NCBI GenBank assembly: GCA_947359465.1
Contig: OX375877.1
Coordinates: 59,430,385-59,494,384 of the forward strand
Length of the DNA: 64,000 nt
Reading direction: 5' to 3'
Source of the DNA: Metellina segmentata
Taxonomy: Eukaryota; Arthropoda; Arachnida; Araneae; Tetragnathidae
Position 1 is the first letter of the stretch, and every line of letters begins with the position of its first letter. Shown piece by piece: positions 36,747-47,726 of the stretch. The notes under the pieces are model-generated. The model was not told where the DNA came from. It saw only the letters and a program-made list of their open reading frames with translations, and ran no database searches. Made by a program: the position numbers and the translations under genes.

Positions 36747-38582
36747 ATGGCTCTTGTCGACTGCAACGTCCGAAGAAACCTTGTAGCTTCGAAGTACAAC
36801 GCACCTCCAAAATTGGTCAGAGATGAATCACCTCCAAATACTACATTTGACCCTGCCAGTTTCCTCAATGGTGGAATTGATCTCGGTGTTAACGCCTTTT
36901 CGAGACGTGCTTCTAAAGGAGATAAGTACGGTTTTATCCTTTCACAATCACCGTCATCAGTATTTGCGCGAGATAACCCTAATCCCAACCAACAGGGTGA
37001 AATTGACGCAAATCTGTTCAATTTATTAAATCTTGGTGAAGCTAATGTACATGATCAGAAAATCACCGATTTTACTGATTCTTTGTGTGCCTCTTTTAAT
37101 AATAATTCAGTTTCAATGAAAATTACAGATAATTCAGAGTTTGAAGTGGACGGGTTTTTGTCTGATATTCGTTCTATTTCAATTCAAGAATGTGATCCGT
37201 CCGTTCGAAAAGGCTATGGTAGGTCGAGATCACCAGTGCTTACTATGTGTCTGAATGATATCAACATTCCCGAGTCCCAGAAAGTTGACAAGAATGAGAA
37301 TGCCTCTGAAGACTCGAGTGGAAAAAAATGCATTGCCTCAAGTGAGTCAGATTTTAATTTATCTGATATGTTGTCTTCCATATACATTGATGACGACCAA
37401 CCCAATTCAAAATCATCGTACGAGTCATCATTACAGTCAGGTGATCGAAGTTTGTGTCTTGATGATTTCAATGTCATTGGCGAGATAAGTAAACAGCAAC
37501 TTACCGAGTTGAGTGTTTCAGAAGATATTGATATTGCACCAAACTGCTTGTCATTTGATTTTTGTGATGCCAAACTTTACGAAGCAGCCTTGCAGAGAAG
37601 TCTTCCTGACAGTGAAATTTTGGTTAATGATATTAAAGGTTCGCGAAATCATCTGAAATCTGAAGATAGTGGTATAGGATCTTCCATTGAAACATCAGAT
37701 AAACAAGAAAGTTTGAATGGTATTTATATACAAGATTTTATAGAGGATATCAATTTCAGAAATTCGAATAATTTGAGTGCTTCATTGGATAGTAATAAAA
37801 GCACTGGTTTCTCCTTTTTCTGTGATACCTCTGAAAACCAGTTGACCTTTTCCCAAATGGTTGATTATGATAGAAACATAGATATCGCTCAGCAAAGCAA
37901 TTCCAGTTGTGATCAGGACAGTATTAGTATGTTGGATCTCTACAATTCCCTACAAAGCTCTAAAGAGAGCACGTCTGCTTCTGATTCCAATAGTTTTACT
38001 TCAGATGAAATAGAAAAGGAACGCAATTCCACCTCACTAAGCTCTCCTGATGATGATGATGACCAGGAAATGGTAGCTATTGACTTGAGCACTTGCATAA
38101 AAAGCTTTGAGGATAAAAGTAGCTTTAATCCTATACTGCAAGTGACAAATATCAATGTGGCAAATCCAAAGCTTCAAAGCACACCTGAGTACATTTGTTG
38201 TGATACTCTGCAGGTGACAAATATTGATGTGGCAAATCCAAAGCTTCAAAGCACACCTGAGCACATTTGTCATGATACTCGCATCCTTTCATTGCCTTCA
38301 AGAATTGCTGTCAGCTCTCAAGTTCCTCGTATGAACTTAAAGCAAAGCCTCTTTGCCAAAGCTTTGTCATGTAAATCCAAACACGATCTAACTCTTGTGC
38401 ATAAGGTTGCAAACATCAAGGCTGAACTGTTTACTAAAGTATTTGGCCATTCAACAGCTGTCAAGTGCAAAGGTTATAACCCTCAAATCGAAGTTGCCAA
38501 TTATTCTGATAAACCCATTACACAATGTAATTATCGTCGTGTTTTCGGACAAATAGAGAGTGGTGTTTCTCCAGTCAGATAG
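36747..38582 (+). CDS. Uncharacterised Ser/Asp/Asn-rich protein, 611 aa, intronless
   Basis: The only long open frame in the window. I chose the first ATG in frame, MALVDCN, because it has a good context (GCAATGG); the frame is open only 10 codons further upstream. I do not recognise the family. The protein is acidic and Ser/Asn/Asp-rich, hence probably largely disordered, with no signal peptide, membrane segment or zinc finger. Ordered-looking, likely conserved parts are at the ends: residues about 10-70 (PPKLVRDESPPN, FLNGGIDLG) and the last 80 (SLFAKALSCKSKHDLTLVHK, then CNYRRVFGQIESGVSPVR). Notable features are DSGIGS at 307-312 (matching the DSGxxS phosphodegron bound by beta-TrCP), several S/T-P sites, and a 24-residue tandem duplication at 464-511. 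It may be a regulatory or cell-cycle protein, but that is a guess from composition. A candidate AATAAA is at 38880. Confidence 0.8.
   Translation: MALVDCNVRRNLVASKYNAPPKLVRDESPPNTTFDPASFLNGGIDLGVNAFSRRASKGDKYGFILSQSPSSVFARDNPNPNQQGEIDANLFNLLNLGEANVHDQKITDFTDSLCASFNNNSVSMKITDNSEFEVDGFLSDIRSISIQECDPSVRKGYGRSRSPVLTMCLNDINIPESQKVDKNENASEDSSGKKCIASSESDFNLSDMLSSIYIDDDQPNSKSSYESSLQSGDRSLCLDDFNVIGEISKQQLTELSVSEDIDIAPNCLSFDFCDAKLYEAALQRSLPDSEILVNDIKGSRNHLKSEDSGIGSSIETSDKQESLNGIYIQDFIEDINFRNSNNLSASLDSNKSTGFSFFCDTSENQLTFSQMVDYDRNIDIAQQSNSSCDQDSISMLDLYNSLQSSKESTSASDSNSFTSDEIEKERNSTSLSSPDDDDDQEMVAIDLSTCIKSFEDKSSFNPILQVTNINVANPKLQSTPEYICCDTLQVTNIDVANPKLQSTPEHICHDTRILSLPSRIAVSSQVPRMNLKQSLFAKALSCKSKHDLTLVHKVANIKAELFTKVFGHSTAVKCKGYNPQIEVANYSDKPITQCNYRRVFGQIESGVSPVR
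38136..38279 (+). repeat. In-frame 72-bp tandem duplication in the 611-codon ORF
   Basis: Two copies of 72 bp (38136-38207 and 38208-38279) encode LQVTNIxVANPKLQSTPExI repeats that differ at a few residues. The frame is kept. Confidence 0.95.
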
Positions 38583-38879
38583 GTGCTATCCAAAAAGGTA
38601 CAGATTAAAATCAACACTTATTAGATCAAGTGCCATGCCATGTACTTAACCATTGCATTTTTGAAACAATAAGTGGAAGCAGAAAATGCATTTTTGATTG
38701 ACTTTGACCTATTGTATTGACCATGATCAATGTTTGTATGAGAAGTATTCATTTAATTCATGTCAATAATGGTTGTTTTTTTCTTGTTAAATTTGGGTAT
38801 ATGTTTTAAGCAAAAGAGTGAACTATTCACATTAACAATTTAGTTGATCAAAGCTGCAAAGAAGATTTAATTTACTTTT

Positions 38880-38885
38880 AATAAA
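38880..38885 (+). terminator. Candidate polyadenylation signal AATAAA
   Basis: It lies 298 bp after the stop codon of the 611-codon ORF, a normal 3' UTR length. Confidence 0.5.
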
Positions 38886-40626
38886 ACAATATTCAGAAAA
38901 TAATCTTATTTTGGTTTGATAAAGTGATAAAATACAACTGAGTTAAACCTCCAAGGAGGTTCAACTGAACTATCCACAAATACAGTTTTTTCCAAAGGGA
39001 GTGTGAAATTATTTCCTAAAATGAATTCCCATGAAAATATTCAAATGATTAACATGAATAAGCTGCAGTTACAATTTTATTTTTAAAAAACAGTCCAAGA
39101 GGGCTCAGCAAAATTGTTTATCTTTGTGAGGGCAGTGTTTCCGAGCGAAAAAGATCCTCAAATTCATGCTCTGATTTCAAGAAGCAGATAATTTTGCTTT
39201 ACTTATGAAAAACTAGATCTGTGGATTGTAAATTTGCTAAACAATATTCTTGATGTATTTCTAATTTGAAAAACACCCTACAAATGAAATTTAGGAAAGC
39301 CACTTCTAACATCAATGTTTCTCAAGGCCATGTCTCACCAGCTATTTATTCCTCATAGACAACTTATTTTATGCTTCATTGAGGAGTACCCTACATCAGG
39401 TCTGAAAACCCTGCTTGTTTTGATGGGGATACACAAAAAAAAAGTGGTATTTCAGTATATGAGTCTGTTAAAGCCAAAGTGATGTAACTCCATTTTCTGA
39501 ATAGTGAAGACTACTTAAAGGAAAGGTGGTGTGTAATTCCCAAATAACCACGCAGATGGCAGCACAAAAGTATGCAGTCCATTGGCTATCTGACTAATAT
39601 TCTACAAAAATTCTCTTTATCTCGTAACAATGTTTAATGGACTTACACCACTTTGGCTTTAAACGGCTCATATATAAGTTAAATTTAAAATTCAATAGGT
39701 TCGCGTTTCCCAATGTTTGGTATTTAATACTTGGCATTTTTTAACTTGTAAGGAAAACACCAATCTCAAAAGGAAGCGTGGTTAGATAAACAATTTTATC
39801 CATACATGCAAGAACACTTTCTTTTGATGAATTTTGCCCAAAATTAAACCAAATTAATTGAACTAGGGAAATATTTTTTGATCGAACACATTGTTCAAAG
39901 AATAAGTTTTAAATCAATATTTTTTCAATGAATGTTTTAAAAGGACAATTTCATTTTATTTTCCTCCCATGTCTTATTTCAAAGCTTTTGCTACAGGAAT
40001 ACTATGGGTTGTGTTTTTTACTATGGCAATTTGTAATTATTTACTTTATTTAAAATAGTTTGTAAAAATATCTTTTACTTTGAAATTGAGTTTTTTTAAA
40101 TAGAAAATCGGAAACAAATTGTTATTTTTCAATAATTATTCCCGATAAATAGAATTTCAAAACATCCAGGCGTATTTCAATGAACTTCCATTAGAATCAC
40201 AGCCCAATTATGTTCCTGAAAGAGGCTTTTAGTGGTTTGTTGGTAGGCATGCTTTTAGTGTGAAAAGAACATCAATACTTGGCTGTATTGCACTTGGAGG
40301 CATACAGCAGAAAGCTTCCTTATTAGACAAAAGTCCCACATTATTGTTGCTAATATAAATCTAGAAATTAACATCTCTTGGATCAGAATTCAATTTTTTT
40401 AGCTATTATGCATGTTTGAGCACAAAAAGACAAATGAAACATGCAGGAGTCAAATTCTGTGTAGAAGGCTCTGTACCTTTGCAATTTCGAAAACATAGAA
40501 TATTATATATATATAGATCTATTTTCTAAAAATAATATTAAATCAATAAATCTATCTAAATATGTGGCTGTATATTGATTGGATATAATATGATTGGTGC
40601 GTTTAAACACCATAGTCCATCACATA
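38886..40626. other. Intergenic sequence with one TTAA MITE
   Basis: Apart from the MITE at 39472-39658, no gene or repeat is recognised. Confidence 0.5.
39472..39658. mobile_element. 187-bp TTAA-flanked MITE
   Basis: Inverted termini AGCCAAAGTGATGTAACTCC and AGCCAAAGTGGTGTAAGTCC lie between TTAA sites (39468-39471 and 39659-39662). Confidence 0.85.
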
Positions 40627-41406
40627 CAGTGAAACCCCAATTTAACGTATTTCAAGGGACCAAAAAGAAATAACGTTATATGCTGGAAAACGTTAAATTG
40701 GGGTAGGAGAAAAACATGAAATAAAGACTAATTTAACACTAGAACTTCCGCCATTGTGGTTACCCTTAAACGTCCAGCAGGGTCATTTTGACACCAGTAA
40801 ATAAATCACATAGAATAATTGCACTAACTAAATATTACCAAGACTAACAGTCAGTTGAATTAACTTTTAAGATTATTTCATGAAATTTACATTGAATTTG
40901 ACCCTATATATCTGAAAAATGCAACAAAACAAAATATTAGTACTATATGAACTAGAAATAAAGCAATAACATTATTAAGGTAGAGACAAAATTTTAATTT
41001 TTCTTTATAAAAATTGTTGATCAATTGTTATGTTCTCATCAGGCTTGTAATTCTTTATACAACTATCAATAATTCTATCCTAGACTTCCGAAATCATAGC
41101 AAATTTGTTGGTTTGAATTATCTGAGAACGTGTGGATTTTAATTTAGGGACTGCAGTTCAATATGGCACCACTACTCTTCATGCATATAATATAGCAAGA
41201 AAAGCACATAGTTCATGAATAAAATACAAGCCACAGTTGGACCCAAAGTTTTTTTTTTAACAGAATTAAAAACTTTTATAGAAGATTTATTTTTAATACA
41301 TAAGTCTAGTACACTTATTATCTATAACAAGCTACCATTCTTGAGTGTCATTGTCTCTTCAGGAAACGCTGAACTTTGACCAGTTTCTCTGCCCCTAGTC
41401 TATTTA

Positions 41407-41861
41407 TCAACTTTGTCCATATGTAGACAACACACGTTCAATGGATGACAAACTTTTTGGGGAGTTGAGCAAATAACCAATCCTTCGGGCAACTTCCCAA
41501 ATATCTGTGTTACGCTCCATTAGCAAACACCACTTCAAAGGATTACTTTTGTACAAGTTCAAAACATTTACATTAAAAGTGTTTTGGGGAAACAACTCAC
41601 TGTCTTTGATTTTGAAGGCTTAGACACCGGGCATATGTTTAGGTTTCAGATTGCAACCAAGTTTACCCCTGCTTCGATTGCTCTGCTGATATTCTGTTGC
41701 TTATAACATGATGGGTCCATTATAGCCAGGTAAAAAAATGGTTGAATTGCTTTATCCCTCATTTGTTGTATCTGTTGCTTATATGGCAACAATTCGATAC
41801 TCATGGTGAGGTCAATCCAGACCTCCACAGCTGTTGAGAAGTTTGAAGAATCTGCCTGCAA
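41407..41861 (-). pseudogene. hAT transposase C-terminal fragments
   Basis: The minus strand reads FYLAIMDPSCYKQQNISRAI (41861-41646; the hAT A..LDPxY block). In another frame it reads EVARRIGYLLNSPKSLSSIE, then RVLSTYG (41595-41407), the hAT dimerisation motif SSxxERxFSTYG. A frameshift separates them. Confidence 0.65.
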
Positions 41862-42129
41862 CTATCTGAAACTTCTTAATTGCTTCTGTAATGCTGAAGT
41901 TTCGCGGTATAGTTCAATATTACTTACAATTCTTCCAATATTCTGAGTCTACTCGCTGTTCATTTTCATTAATAATTTCAACGTATTTGTAAAAGTTTAA
42001 GGCATGAATCCACCTTTTTCCTTTAATAATCCATGAGAGACATTGTGGTTATGACTTGTAAAGGGGTGGCTCCGAAGAGTGCCAGCACTGCGACTAATAG
42101 TCTATTGTACTGAGACCCCTACTGATCCA

Positions 42130-42420
42130 CTAAAGACCGATTGCTGAAATAAATTTTAGCATGTACCTGATTGGAATGTTTGACAGTTCCCTGGGTTCGA
42201 TACAGGGGTATCCCAGATATTCAAATCGTTGTGCAGAGTAATGGTCACATTCACATAGAACGTGTACAGAACTCTCCTCTACCATCCGACAACCTCTACA
42301 TAATGGGCCATCCATAATGTTGAGGTGTCTATTCAGGGTACAGTGGCCAGTTAGGAGGCCAATAGCTTATTACAACGTGGGTCGCCACTTCAAGAGGTGA
42401 ACAGTTTGCGACAACCTTTA
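42130..42420 (-). pseudogene. LINE C-terminal fragment
   Basis: The minus strand reads LLTGHCTLNRHLNIMDGPLC and then RGCRMVEESSVHVLCECDHY, followed by QRFEYLG. This is the Cys-rich C-terminus of RNase-H-bearing LINEs (GHxxLNxHLxxxxxxxxxxCRxC...ExxxHxLCxC). No reverse transcriptase is visible. Confidence 0.75.
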
Positions 42421-42791
42421 ACCCCGGTTGCCATGTGACTTTCACATTCTCATCAGCACGGTATCCACACCTTGGACTTACGTTGGCTTTTATCTGCCTT
42501 CTCCATCATATCTGTGGGGTCTTGCAAAGACAAGACTGCACGCAGACTATCTGGATCTCGACAAATTATACCAAGGACAGTTTAGGGACCCTCCTTCTTT
42601 CTCCGCCGGTCTTTGGCGAAGTTCAACGTTATGATTGAAAAAAAGTATTTGTTTACCTCCACATTATGTTTAAGGACACTTTCATAAAAAAATGTTCTAA
42701 AACAAATTTGACAAAAAAATTATTTTTAAACTTCTATTTCGGTATTAAATACATTTCTTTTAAAAAAAAGAAGAGTGTTTTTTTTTGTAAA

Positions 42792-43330
42792 TCAGACATT
42801 TTCTGAAAAAAACCCAGTTTTACATGTTTTGGTTTTTTTTTTAAATCCAGGTGGGTTGGGCTTTAAAAAAAAAACACAGGTTTTCGCCAACTCTGATACA
42901 TGCCAGCTGATATCGTTCAAAACTGTTCTAGCTTCAACATTTGTGCATTTACTTATGTATTCTAAATATGTAACTGTCGATGAAAGGTAACCACTCGTGA
43001 AGCATTCATTGACGTTTCGCAAAATCAGTTGGACCACTACTTTGACGTAAAACATTTTTTGCCGCAAATCTGCCTGTAGCATTTCTATTACGCAATATGC
43101 ATTCTGTGCCGACATGTATTGCGGAATAGTTGGAACATTATCAGTTTCATCTTCACACTCACTTTCATGTAAATTGGTTCTCGCATCGGAATCTAAATCC
43201 CAACAAGAGAGATCCCCACCGACCGATTCATTTTCAGCAAGCTCTCGCAATAAATTAGCTATTCCTTCAGGACCTTGACCTTTCCTACAGTCATCATTTT
43301 CTTGTCTGTACTACACAAGGTTTGAAAATC
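42792..43330 (-). pseudogene. Transposase-like C-terminal fragment, family uncertain
   Basis: An open frame on the minus strand (152 codons from 43250, extending in frame toward 43330) reads WDLDSDARTNLHESECEDET and VPTIPQYMSAQNAYCVIEML. An acidic stretch followed by a helix like this ends many pogo/Tigger transposases, but the match is weak. Its position inside the piggyBac borders, not outside, fits poorly with the enclosing Tigger element. Confidence 0.35.
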
Positions 43331-44309
43331 GAATCTGTTTATCTTGTGAGCAGTTAAACAAATATAAATGACAAAACACTAATCACACAAGTATAATTTA
43401 TTAGTTTCCGCTATGAACATAACATTGTGTGTTCAATGTCAAACAGATGTGCGATAATAATTTGGTTTATTACTAATGTATTCTACTCGATGATCTCTAT
43501 TTAGAATGACAAATTTGCTTGGTGTTGAAACGACACCAGAGAATGTTCTAGGTAAACTTAGCTGTAAAATTTTTATAAATTAATCTAGACCAACACAAAA
43601 ATTTTTCAGCGTATTCATCTAAGAAAATGATTAAAAGTCACCAAAAATTTTCAAATATAATATACAAATGTGGAAAGGAGAACAAAATAAACAGGCTCCG
43701 GTGTTGAATCGACACCGAATTACGTTCTTGTGTTAAGTAACATACTTATATTTCTTCCCTTACAATAGTTTGTTGTTTACAGAAATGTGTTATTTTGGTT
43801 TTGCTAGCTGAATCATTAACATCATTCTCCAGAGATCTGAGTTTTTTAGTATATCTAATTTGTATTGGACGAAGATATTCATTACGAACACAAAAAGGAC
43901 TATTTGAGGTTTTCTATTTTCGCAATCGTTAAAGATAGTAAAAATTTTAGCGAATTTGAAATCTACAGAAAATTTTACCTCAGATAGTCTGAATTTGCGA
44001 CATGCGTGTGGGTCTTTAAAAATATAAGTAAGGACAAAAAAATCTGATTTTTTAAAGAAAATCGCTTCGAGTTCGCCACGCTGAAAAACATTAAAAATAT
44101 TTCGAAGTGCCAACGTAAAAATACAGAATTATTTTTAACAACGAAATTATTTGGATCCAATAAAAAATGATGTTATATGCGGGTTACGTTAAATCGAGGT
44201 TTCACTGTACATGTCTAGGGGCCTTCCCCGGAGGTGCCATGAAGAATAAAGGATACTGTTTCTGGTCTGGGTGGTTAAAACCATATTTCGTCCCTTGGAT
44301 TAGCCAGTG

Positions 44310-44680
44310 AATGATAAAATGTTTCTTTATCCATGTATGAGGGGTAAATGTTGCTGTTGGTGTGCCCATGAATTAAAATATAAATTTGCTTTTTCGGATA
44401 TTGGGGTCTTTATACCCCATAAACTAAAATGGTATTTACTTCGGGTCAATGAACTTAAGCCTATATACTGCAGATGTGCCCTTAAATTAAAGCATAAATC
44501 TGCTTTTTCGGGACTAAGTCCTGCTGCCCAAAAGATGCAAGATTGATGAATTTAAAACTATATTTGATTTTATCGTTTCTGAGGAGCTTAAACCTCCCCT
44601 CTTTAGGTTCACTCATGAATTAGAAATGGATAAATTTCTTTATTTCGGGTCTAAAACCCCACTGATCTACCTATGTATTG
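44310..44680. repeat. Degenerate tandem repeat, period about 117 bp
   Basis: Blocks with TGTGCCC.TRAATTAAA.YATAAATYTGCTTTTTCGG recur at about 44360 and 44475, and weakly at 44608. Confidence 0.65.
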
Positions 44681-47281
44681 AAAAAAATGTTTTTTGGTTC
44701 AAAAGCATTGGATTAAAAATTCTTTAGGATATAATTAAGGGTGAAACAAAATAACAGGGTCTGCAAAATTTAAGAATGAAAACATTTTTTGATTATTTTT
44801 GTTGGAAGTAAAATTTTTTTTAATATTTCTATCATATCACATTTTTGTACAAAATCGGTTTCAAATCGCATATTCAGTCTATTTGGTATGAAAATGATAA
44901 ATACTGTTAGAATTATTTCAATATTCTTTTTGTCAATGTCACATGGTTTTTTTATGCCTAAAATTGAAACAGTATTAATTCATTAATATGTTGCATGTGT
45001 TTTTTTGTTGTTGTTGTCTGAAACAGCATTTAGAGGCATGATGTTTGTATGCTGCTTCAGGTCCATTACTGTAAATTACCCAACAGTATACCGCCATCAC
45101 TAACATCCCATTGTCCTTGGTATACCTCGTTCCCATGCTTTTAATACCTTGGTGGAGCCTTTCGCCTTGATCCTCATACTAACTCAGTTTTGTTCTGCTT
45201 CCTTTTGGATAACTAACTCCATACATACAACAAGAGAATTTGGATTGTTTATACAATCTCTAAATATCATTTTTGCTTTCTACTACAGAACACTCAATAT
45301 TAAGTTTAGAAGTTTTATATAAAAGAAAAAATTTTACACACAAGTCTGCTAGGCTGATACTGAAAATGTCTTCACTTACCTAGGGATTGATTGGACAGGT
45401 TGGCACTGATGTATATACTAAAACTTTGATACCATTAATAACTACATAATTATCTACTAAAGTATTTGCATTCTTTAAATTGTATGATTTAATATTTTTT
45501 GCAAAGCCATAGGGGATAATTCCAACTTTCTCCATGTAGTTAAAAAGGAATCTTTAATTTTAAGAAATGAGCTATGTTCATGATGAAGAATGTGGATTTA
45601 TTGTGTTTAATACACTAGTATTTTTCATAATCTGGAGGTACAGAAACTCGATGCATTGTTTTAAGTCATTAAAGCACTTTTCGCACGTCAACTGTATCAC
45701 AATTTTAAAATATGTATGTTACAGGTTCAGGGATTAGACCTAAATTTTTTTTTAAAAAGCTCATTAATATTTATAGATGGGCTTAAAACTAATATACTGG
45801 AAACAGGATAAATATGCATTAATAAAGACTACATGAAGCTGATAAAGCATTTGAGGGTTATGCATGTCTATTTTGCAATCCAAGATACTCCATGCATAAT
45901 TGCTAACCAGTTTGGACCAATTGAATATCTACTAGAATTCTTTCCATCAATTGGCTGTTCAATCTGTTGTAGGGTAAAAGCTGACTTCATTCACTCTTCA
46001 GAAATCTTGTCATGCTCAGAGGTTCAAGTTCCAATTCTGAATTAAGTGTTTTGTTAAATAAAATATAGGGGCGAACATGTTAATCTCAAATTTGGATAAA
46101 TGTTGATTTTAATCCGTAAAACTCGAGAATCCCAAATACTTTCTAGTTATTGCCCATGTAGAGCCTAGTGCGGGGATCTTCAACCTGTAGTGTGGAGGGA
46201 AGGATTCTGGATTTGGAAGCTTCTACAGATCACATTTTTTGACACTGGTACAAAGCACACATAAATGCATTTAATTAAAGTTATCCATAAAACTTCTGAT
46301 AAAAAATGTTAACTGCAATATATTTTGTACTTGATGTTTATGTATTGAATAAAAACAATACCAGCATATAACTATATTCAAAGTAAAATTCATTTATACT
46401 TAAGATACATTATCGCATTCATAAGTTGGTGTGCCATGGAAATACCATCCAGTGTGTAGGTTCCTACCCTAGAGGATATGGTTATACATGCTGGAAAAGG
46501 ACAAATGTATTTCTCCACATCAGGGAGTGGCTTTTATAAATAAAGCTTGATACTATCCATCTTGAAACAACATTTGTAATGCTTTTGTGCAGCAAAATTG
46601 AGTATATCGAGAGTTCAAGAGCTTGAGCAAATTGACGAAGTCACACATTCTTAACAGAAAATTTTATTTAAAAGCACTGATATCAAAGGAAAAGTTTCCA
46701 AACACTTTGACATTTACCATAAATTAATGAAAAAGTACATATTATTAAAAGAGTATAAAAACAGAGTAAAACTACATTGAATATGCTAAGAACATTAAAA
46801 ATGGCAGTGGTTTCAGCCTGGTGATAGAAAAAAACTTAAGGACATTGGGACAAAAATCTAGCTGAAAACACTTGTGTAAGTTTGCGCCTGTGCTGCAGAA
46901 AGAGGCTGTCTACAGAGAATAAGTGCAACATTTATTTTATATATGCATATATTCTTTGTATACATATACAACATTAAACAAAATCAAATCAATTATGTAA
47001 GGACCTGAGTGATAAGAAACTAGCTATAGTTGCAGAACTAAGATATTTACCAGCGATACATAAAATAAAAGAATATTTATAACAATATTGGTAATCAAAT
47101 CCTAAATATCATAACACTAAATTTTTACAAGCCTACTTTTCAAATAAATGATGGAAAGAACTGTAAGGATAAAAATTCTATGTCAAATATTAGGAGCATT
47201 CAAATCTAAAGGCACCAAGTTATGGAATTCAGTATCTTTTCCTTTAAATGCCCTAATATATAAAGCACTGCAACTGAAGTC
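44681..47281. other. Mostly non-genic, one transposon-protein relic
   Basis: Contains the fragment at 45020-45178. The rest is AT-rich without recognisable features. Confidence 0.45.
45020..45178 (-). pseudogene. Fragment of a dispersed repeat protein (EDQGERxHQ family)
   Basis: 53 codons without a stop read YEDQGERLHQGIKSMGTRYT ... VYCWVI ... PEAAYKHHASKCCF. I recall the pattern EDxGERFHQDIxxMExRYQG...ADYCW...AxYKRxxxKxxF from many arthropod repeat-encoded proteins of unknown function. Upstream sequence is frameshifted. Confidence 0.5.
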
Positions 47282-47284
47282 TTA

Positions 47285-47723
47285 AGGGGTCACTAGATGG
47301 TCAATGTGATTGATAAGTGTTTCAATATAGCTGTCAAAACTCATTCAGTATTGAGTTTTTTGAACAAGCATGTGTTCCATTTTTGAGTTTCAAAATGGTT
47401 ACATTTTCAGATTCGGACTTTCTTACCTTGGCTTTGGCTGGCTATATTGTTTCAACACATTAACCATTTTTTGCAAAAAAAATATATTTTTTGTTGTTTA
47501 AATATTCACTAGGCTTAACTTTCCACAACTCGGGGCACAAAGTAATTACTGACGTCACAACTCCCATTCCTCTATAGAATCGCTTTTTGTGGCTTGAACG
47601 ATTGACTGTTAATGTCCTTTAATAAAAATTTCCATCAATGTCAGTCGATCGCCTCCTACACAATCCCAATTGGTTGCTTCTATGAGTATAATTGGCAATA
47701 TTATTAACCGTCTAGGGACCCCT
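47285..47723. mobile_element. TTA-flanked MITE (Harbinger-like)
   Basis: Inverted termini AGGGGTCACTAGATGGTCAA and AGGGGTCCCTAGACGGTTAA are flanked by TTA on both sides (47282-47284 and 47724-47726). It is 439 bp and non-coding. Confidence 0.8.
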
Positions 47724-47726
47724 TTA

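Larger units (their letters stand above)
40737..43732. mobile_element. piggyBac-like element nested in the Tigger-like element
   Basis: Flanked by TTAA (40733-40736 and 43733-43736), termini CACTAGAACTTCCG and, inverted, CACAAGAACGTAAT. Subterminal palindromes of the type GGTGTTGAATCGACACC occur near the right end (43700 and 43520), and GGTCATTTTGACACC near the left. No piggyBac transposase is readable; the interior consists of other TE fragments. Confidence 0.6.
40627..44207. mobile_element. Tigger/pogo-like element holding other transposons
   Basis: Termini CAGTGAAACCCCAATTTAAC and, inverted, CAGTGAAACCTCGATTTAAC are flanked by TA. CAGTGAAACC-type ends with TA targets are typical of Tigger/pogo elements. 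Only about 105 bp of its left part and 470 bp of its right part lie outside the piggyBac-like insert. A piece of the right part (the block with GACTATTTGAGGTTTTCTAT) recurs at 58068-58165. Confidence 0.75.
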
